Origin: Amycolatopsis oliviviridis | Lineage (GTDB): Bacteria > Actinomycetota > Actinomycetes > Mycobacteriales > Pseudonocardiaceae | NCBI RefSeq assembly: GCF_014654365.1 | Contig: NZ_BNAY01000001.1 | Location: 1,116,001-1,180,000 of the forward strand | Direction of reading: 5' to 3' | Length of the DNA stretch: 64,000 nucleotides | Shown: positions 61,172 to 64,000 of the stretch, piece after piece | How the letters are laid out: every line of letters begins with the position of its first letter | How positions within the stretch are numbered: position 1 is the first letter of the stretch | Notes under the pieces: model-generated | Told to the model about the DNA's origin: nothing | Seen by the model: the letters and a program-made list of their open reading frames with translations, nothing else | The model's database searches: none | Made by a program: the position numbers and the translations under genes

Positions 61172-61918
61172 TTACCAGTCACGACCGTTGTCGAGGAGGG
61201 CGAGCAGCCGCTCCCAGTGGCGCTGCGATCCGGCGGCGTCGAAGGCGTCGGTGTCGGCCATGGTGTAGCCGTGGACGGTGCCGGGGTAGATCTCGCAGGT
61301 GTAGCCGACGCCGGCCGCGTCGAAGGCCTGGCTGATCTCGGTGATGGCCTCGGGTGTCATGTCCCCCTCGGCGAGTCCGAGGTGGACTTTCGCGGTGAGG
61401 GCCGGGATCGCGCGGTGCGGGCTGTCGGGTTCGTCGGTGACCAGAGCGCCCGGGTGGAATCCGGCGACGGCGGCGATCCGGTCGGGGTGGGCGGTCGCGG
61501 TGCGCATCGCGAGGACGGCGCCCATGCAGTAGCCGATCACGGCGACCGGTCCGGACCTGACCTCGGGCTGCGCGGTGAGGAAGCCGAGGTAGGCCTCGGC
61601 GTCGCTCAGGGCGCGGTCGGGGGTGTGCTCGTTGATGAGCGGCATGATCTGGCCGAAGAGCCCCGACCGGTTCTCGGCGGTGATGTGCTCGGGAAGGTCG
61701 AACACCGGTGCCGGGCGGTGCCGGTAGAAGATGTTGGGGACGAGGACGTAATACCCGTGCCCGGCCAGTTCCCGGGCCATGTCCCAGAGGACGGGGCGTG
61801 GTCCGAAGGCGTCCGGGTAGAGGAGGACGCCGGGATGCGGGCCGCCGTTGTCGGGGAAGGCGGCGAAGGCGTCGGACTGGCCGTCCGGGGTGGGAATGCT
61901 CGGCGTGATGGTGGGAAT
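61172..61918 (-). CDS. Dienelactone hydrolase-family protein with non-ATG/GTG start
   Basis: About 248 residues. The conserved N-terminal part PTITPSIPTPDGQSDAFAAF, PHPGVLLYPDAFGPRPVLWD is in frame with the first ATG (61780), but no ATG, GTG or TTG occurs before it. The nucleophile is Cys in VIGYCMGAVLAMR, Asp in AEGDMTPEAI, His in TVHGYTM. AAAGGA lies 9 nt before an ATT at 61918, which I take as a possible rare start. Translation may instead be coupled to the upstream regulator, whose TGA is 20 nt away. Starting at 61780 would remove the first beta-strands. Confidence 0.75.
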   Translation of the reverse strand: MPTITPSIPTPDGQSDAFAAFPDNGGPHPGVLLYPDAFGPRPVLWDMARELAGHGYYVLVPNIFYRHRPAPVFDLPEHITAENRSGLFGQIMPLINEHTPDRALSDAEAYLGFLTAQPEVRSGPVAVIGYCMGAVLAMRTATAHPDRIAAVAGFHPGALVTDEPDSPHRAIPALTAKVHLGLAEGDMTPEAITEISQAFDAAGVGYTCEIYPGTVHGYTMADTDAFDAAGSQRHWERLLALLDNGRDW

Positions 61919-61937
61919 GACGCTTCTTCCTTTCGTG

Positions 61938-62534
61938 TCACTGCGACGGCGGGGGCTTCGGCGCGGCGCGGATGTGCGCTCGTTCGCCCTGCCGTCCGAT
62001 GAGGCTCAAGTACTCGACGGGACCGGCGCCGGTGGCGCCGAACCAGTGCGGGGTGCGGGTGTCGAATTCGGCCGCTTCGCCGGGTTCGAGGACGAGGTCG
62101 TGGTCCCCGAGGACCAGCCGCAGGGTGCCATTGAGAACGTAGACCCAGTCGTATCCCTCGTGGGTGCGCAGGTCCGGCTCGGCGTTGTCGTCTCCACGCG
62201 GGAGGACGAACTTGTAGGCCTGGATGCCGCCGGGTCTTCGGGTCAGCGGCAGGATGGTCGATCCGTCGGCGCAGGCGATCGGGCGCAGGTTGATCCGTGG
62301 GTTGCCGGTCGGCGGCGCGTCGACGAGCTCGTCGAGGGTGAGGCCGTGGGCGCGGGCGAGCGGCAGGAGCTGCTCCAGGGTGGGGCGCCGCAATCCGGCT
62401 TCGAGCCGGGACAGCGTGCTGGTCGAGATGCCGGTCTCCTCGGCGAGGTCGGCCAGGGTGATGTCCTGACGTTGCCGGAGTTGCTTCAGCCTCGGCCCGA
62501 CGGCGTCGAGCGTGCGGCCCAGTGCCTCGTCCAT
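61938..62534 (-). CDS. XRE-family regulator with cupin domain
   Basis: 198 residues. N-terminal helix-turn-helix (LRQRQDITLADLAEETGIST, STLSRLEAGLRRPTLEQLLP) and C-terminal cupin_2 (YDWVYVLNGTLRLVLGDHDL, EAAEFDTRTPHWFGATG). ATG 62534. It is operonic with the dienelactone hydrolase. TTGCC-N4-GGCAA immediately upstream is its likely operator. Confidence 0.92.
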   Translation of the reverse strand: MDEALGRTLDAVGPRLKQLRQRQDITLADLAEETGISTSTLSRLEAGLRRPTLEQLLPLARAHGLTLDELVDAPPTGNPRINLRPIACADGSTILPLTRRPGGIQAYKFVLPRGDDNAEPDLRTHEGYDWVYVLNGTLRLVLGDHDLVLEPGEAAEFDTRTPHWFGATGAGPVEYLSLIGRQGERAHIRAAPKPPPSQ

Positions 62535-62543
62535 GCCACCAAT

Positions 62544-62570
62544 TTGCCATTCGGCAACAAATTTTGCCAT
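62544..62570. promoter_or_regulatory. Putative XRE-cupin operator
   Basis: TTGCCATTCGGCAA (62544-62557) plus a further TTTTGCCAT half-site (62562-62570) directly upstream of the regulator start and divergent from the methyltransferase gene. Confidence 0.5.
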
Positions 62571-62619
62571 CTCGCCCTCGCGGTGGTCATGATCGCCGGA
62601 GACGAACGAGAGGATCGAG

Positions 62620-63213
62620 ATGACGCACGGGTTCGACAAGGAGTACTGGGAGGAGCACTGGCGGAAGAGTGGTGCGGGGAGCCCGCCGAATCCGTATCTC
62701 GCCCGTGAGCTCGGAGAGCTGGAACCGGGAACGGCGCTGGACGCGGGGTGTGGCGAGGGCGCCGAGGCGATCTGGCTCGCCTCGCGGGGGTGGCAGGTGA
62801 CCGCAGCCGACATCTCGTCCGGGGTACTGGCCCGCGCCACCGGGCGTGATGGGGCCGAGCGTGTTCGCTGGGTCGAGGCGGACCTCGGAAGCTGGACCCC
62901 GGAAACGCGGTTCGACCTGGTCACGACGCATTACGCGCATCCGGCGATGCCGCAACTGGAGTTCTACGACCGGATCGCGGGCTGGGTGGCGCCCGGCGGC
63001 ACGCTGCTGATCGTCGGGCACCTCCACACTCAGCACGGTCATGGCCACGGGCACCATTCGCCCGCCGAAGCCTCGGTCACCGCCGCGGCCATCACGTCGC
63101 GGCTGGACGAGGCGGTCTGGGAAGTCGTCACCGCCGAGGAGTGCCGTCGGATCCACGGCGATCGGCAGGTTCCCCTGGAGGATGTCGTCGTGCGCGCCAC
63201 CCGGCGCCCGTAG
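62620..63213 (+). CDS. SAM-dependent methyltransferase (TehB-like)
   Basis: 197 residues. FDKEYWEEHWRKSGAGSPPN start, motif I TALDAGCGEGAEAIWLASRG, VTAADISSGVLARA, and a His-rich stretch HTQHGHGHGHHSPAEA that could bind metal. This plan is found in tellurite-resistance TehB-like and thiol methyltransferases. It is divergent from the XRE-cupin regulator. GAGAGGATCGAG before the ATG. Confidence 0.85.
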   Translation: MTHGFDKEYWEEHWRKSGAGSPPNPYLARELGELEPGTALDAGCGEGAEAIWLASRGWQVTAADISSGVLARATGRDGAERVRWVEADLGSWTPETRFDLVTTHYAHPAMPQLEFYDRIAGWVAPGGTLLIVGHLHTQHGHGHGHHSPAEASVTAAAITSRLDEAVWEVVTAEECRRIHGDRQVPLEDVVVRATRRP

Positions 63214-63227
63214 CCGGTCGACGCGGG

Positions 63228-63995
63228 TCAGCCGAGCCGCAAGCGGTCGGCCAGGCCTGCGGCGGTGAACGCGGCGACGACGTCATCACGGCCTTCGGTG
63301 AAGTGCTCCCAGCTGTCCATGTGCACGGGAACGACCGTGCGGGCGCCGAGGATCCGGGTGGCCTCCGCGGCGAGCGCGCTGTCGAGGACGAGCAGGGCGC
63401 CGTCGAAGACCGGCTTCAGGCGTGGGGCGCCGGCGAAGAGCACGGCGGTGTCGATCGGGCCGAATCGGTCGGCGACCTGCCGGACCGCGTCGAGCGAGGC
63501 GTTGTCGCCACTGACGTAGACCCTCGGCAGGCCTTGGCCGGTGAGTACGAAGCCGGTGACGTCGCCGCTGACCTTCTCCGCGCCTTCCGGCCCGTGGAGC
63601 GCGGGCGCGGCGGTCACGGTGACCGCTCCCCCGTCCGGCCGGGTCAGCTCGATCGTTTCCCAGGTCGCCAGCCCTTTCGCGGTGCCGCCCAGCCGGCCCG
63701 CGCCGCTGGGCGTGGTGAGGGTCAGCGGGATGTCGGCCAGCAGTTTCCGCCCGGAGTGGTCGAGGTTGTCGGGGTGTTCGTCGTGGGAGAGCAGGACGGC
63801 GTCGACGCGGCCGAGGTCCGCGGGGGCGATCGAGGCGGGTGCCGTCTTGGTCAGGCCCGGTCTCCCGTCGGGCCGGCCGTAGTAGCCGGGTTCGTCGAAG
63901 GTCGGGTCGGTCAGGAGCCGCAGTCCGCCGTAGTCGATCAGCGCGGTCGGCCCGCCGAAGACCTGGACGGAGAGCTGGTCACTGATCTTGTTCAT
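63228..63995 (-). CDS. MBL-fold metallo-hydrolase
   Basis: 255 residues. IDYGGLRLLTDPTFDEPGYY, metal-binding LLSHDEHPDNLDHSGRKLL (HxEHxD variant with DH), VYVSGDNASLDAVRQVADRF, VVPVHMDSWEHFTEG. UlaG-like beta-lactamase_2 family, substrate unknown. Start ATG 63995 is at the window edge, so an upstream start cannot be excluded. Confidence 0.85.
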   Translation of the reverse strand: MNKISDQLSVQVFGGPTALIDYGGLRLLTDPTFDEPGYYGRPDGRPGLTKTAPASIAPADLGRVDAVLLSHDEHPDNLDHSGRKLLADIPLTLTTPSGAGRLGGTAKGLATWETIELTRPDGGAVTVTAAPALHGPEGAEKVSGDVTGFVLTGQGLPRVYVSGDNASLDAVRQVADRFGPIDTAVLFAGAPRLKPVFDGALLVLDSALAAEATRILGARTVVPVHMDSWEHFTEGRDDVVAAFTAAGLADRLRLG

Positions 63996-64000
63996 CGTTC

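Overview
The window is high-GC DNA with actinomycete gene content: RbpA behind a SigR-type promoter, a resuscitation-promoting-factor protein, many TetR/AraC/HxlR regulators, many apparently leaderless genes, and a class III lanthipeptide locus. A family of 55-bp palindromes whose ends read TGTCATGAAAGGG resembles, from memory, the intergenic palindromes of Amycolatopsis. That genus is my best guess but is an inference. No rRNA, tRNA, CRISPR array or insertion sequence was seen.

Layout. 1-7 kb: the end of a dapA-like gene, rbpA, thymidine kinase, a UMF1-type transporter, a secreted Rpf-like muralytic protein, a glycerophosphodiesterase, a small zinc-motif protein and a tyrosine recombinase whose start lies in a perfect palindrome. 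7-26 kb: small regulator-enzyme modules (CGNR protein/epoxide hydrolase, HxlR/methyltransferase/NmrA, several methyltransferases, ECF sigma/peroxiredoxin, TetR/AidB-like dehydrogenase, pobA-like hydroxylase/AraC) and a SWIM-Snf2 helicase pair.

26.9-37.2 kb is the most notable part. A two-component system and an ABC transporter lead to a TTA-containing LuxR-type regulator. A divergent operon follows: cytochrome P450, class III lanthipeptide synthetase (LanKC) and three tiny 29-residue precursor genes, closed by a 14-bp-stem terminator. All three precursors carry a labionin-type Ser-x2-Ser/Thr-x4-Cys pattern and end in Tyr-Cys-His. A C-terminal Tyr-x-His is the signature that P450s cross-link in biarylitide RiPPs. 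I therefore propose a hybrid lanthipeptide with both labionin and P450-installed aryl cross-links. TTA codons in the response regulator, the LuxR gene and lanKC suggest shared developmental (bldA-type) control.

37-64 kb is again a mosaic of metabolic and regulatory modules: GT1 glycosyltransferase/ECF42-like sigma, AraC/NmrA/DUF1772, WYL regulator, pentapeptide-repeat protein, subtilase, SGNH hydrolase, PucR and MmyB-like regulators, TetR/MBL hydrolase with a 20-bp perfect inverted repeat, amidase, a large secreted PA14/sorbosone-dehydrogenase/CBM/DUF1080-type protein, XRE-cupin regulator with a dienelactone hydrolase, and a final MBL protein. At 51.45 kb the C-terminal halves of a hydrolase and a TetR regulator lie back to back, a scar of one deletion. 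Several intergenic gaps are filled by long perfect hairpins.
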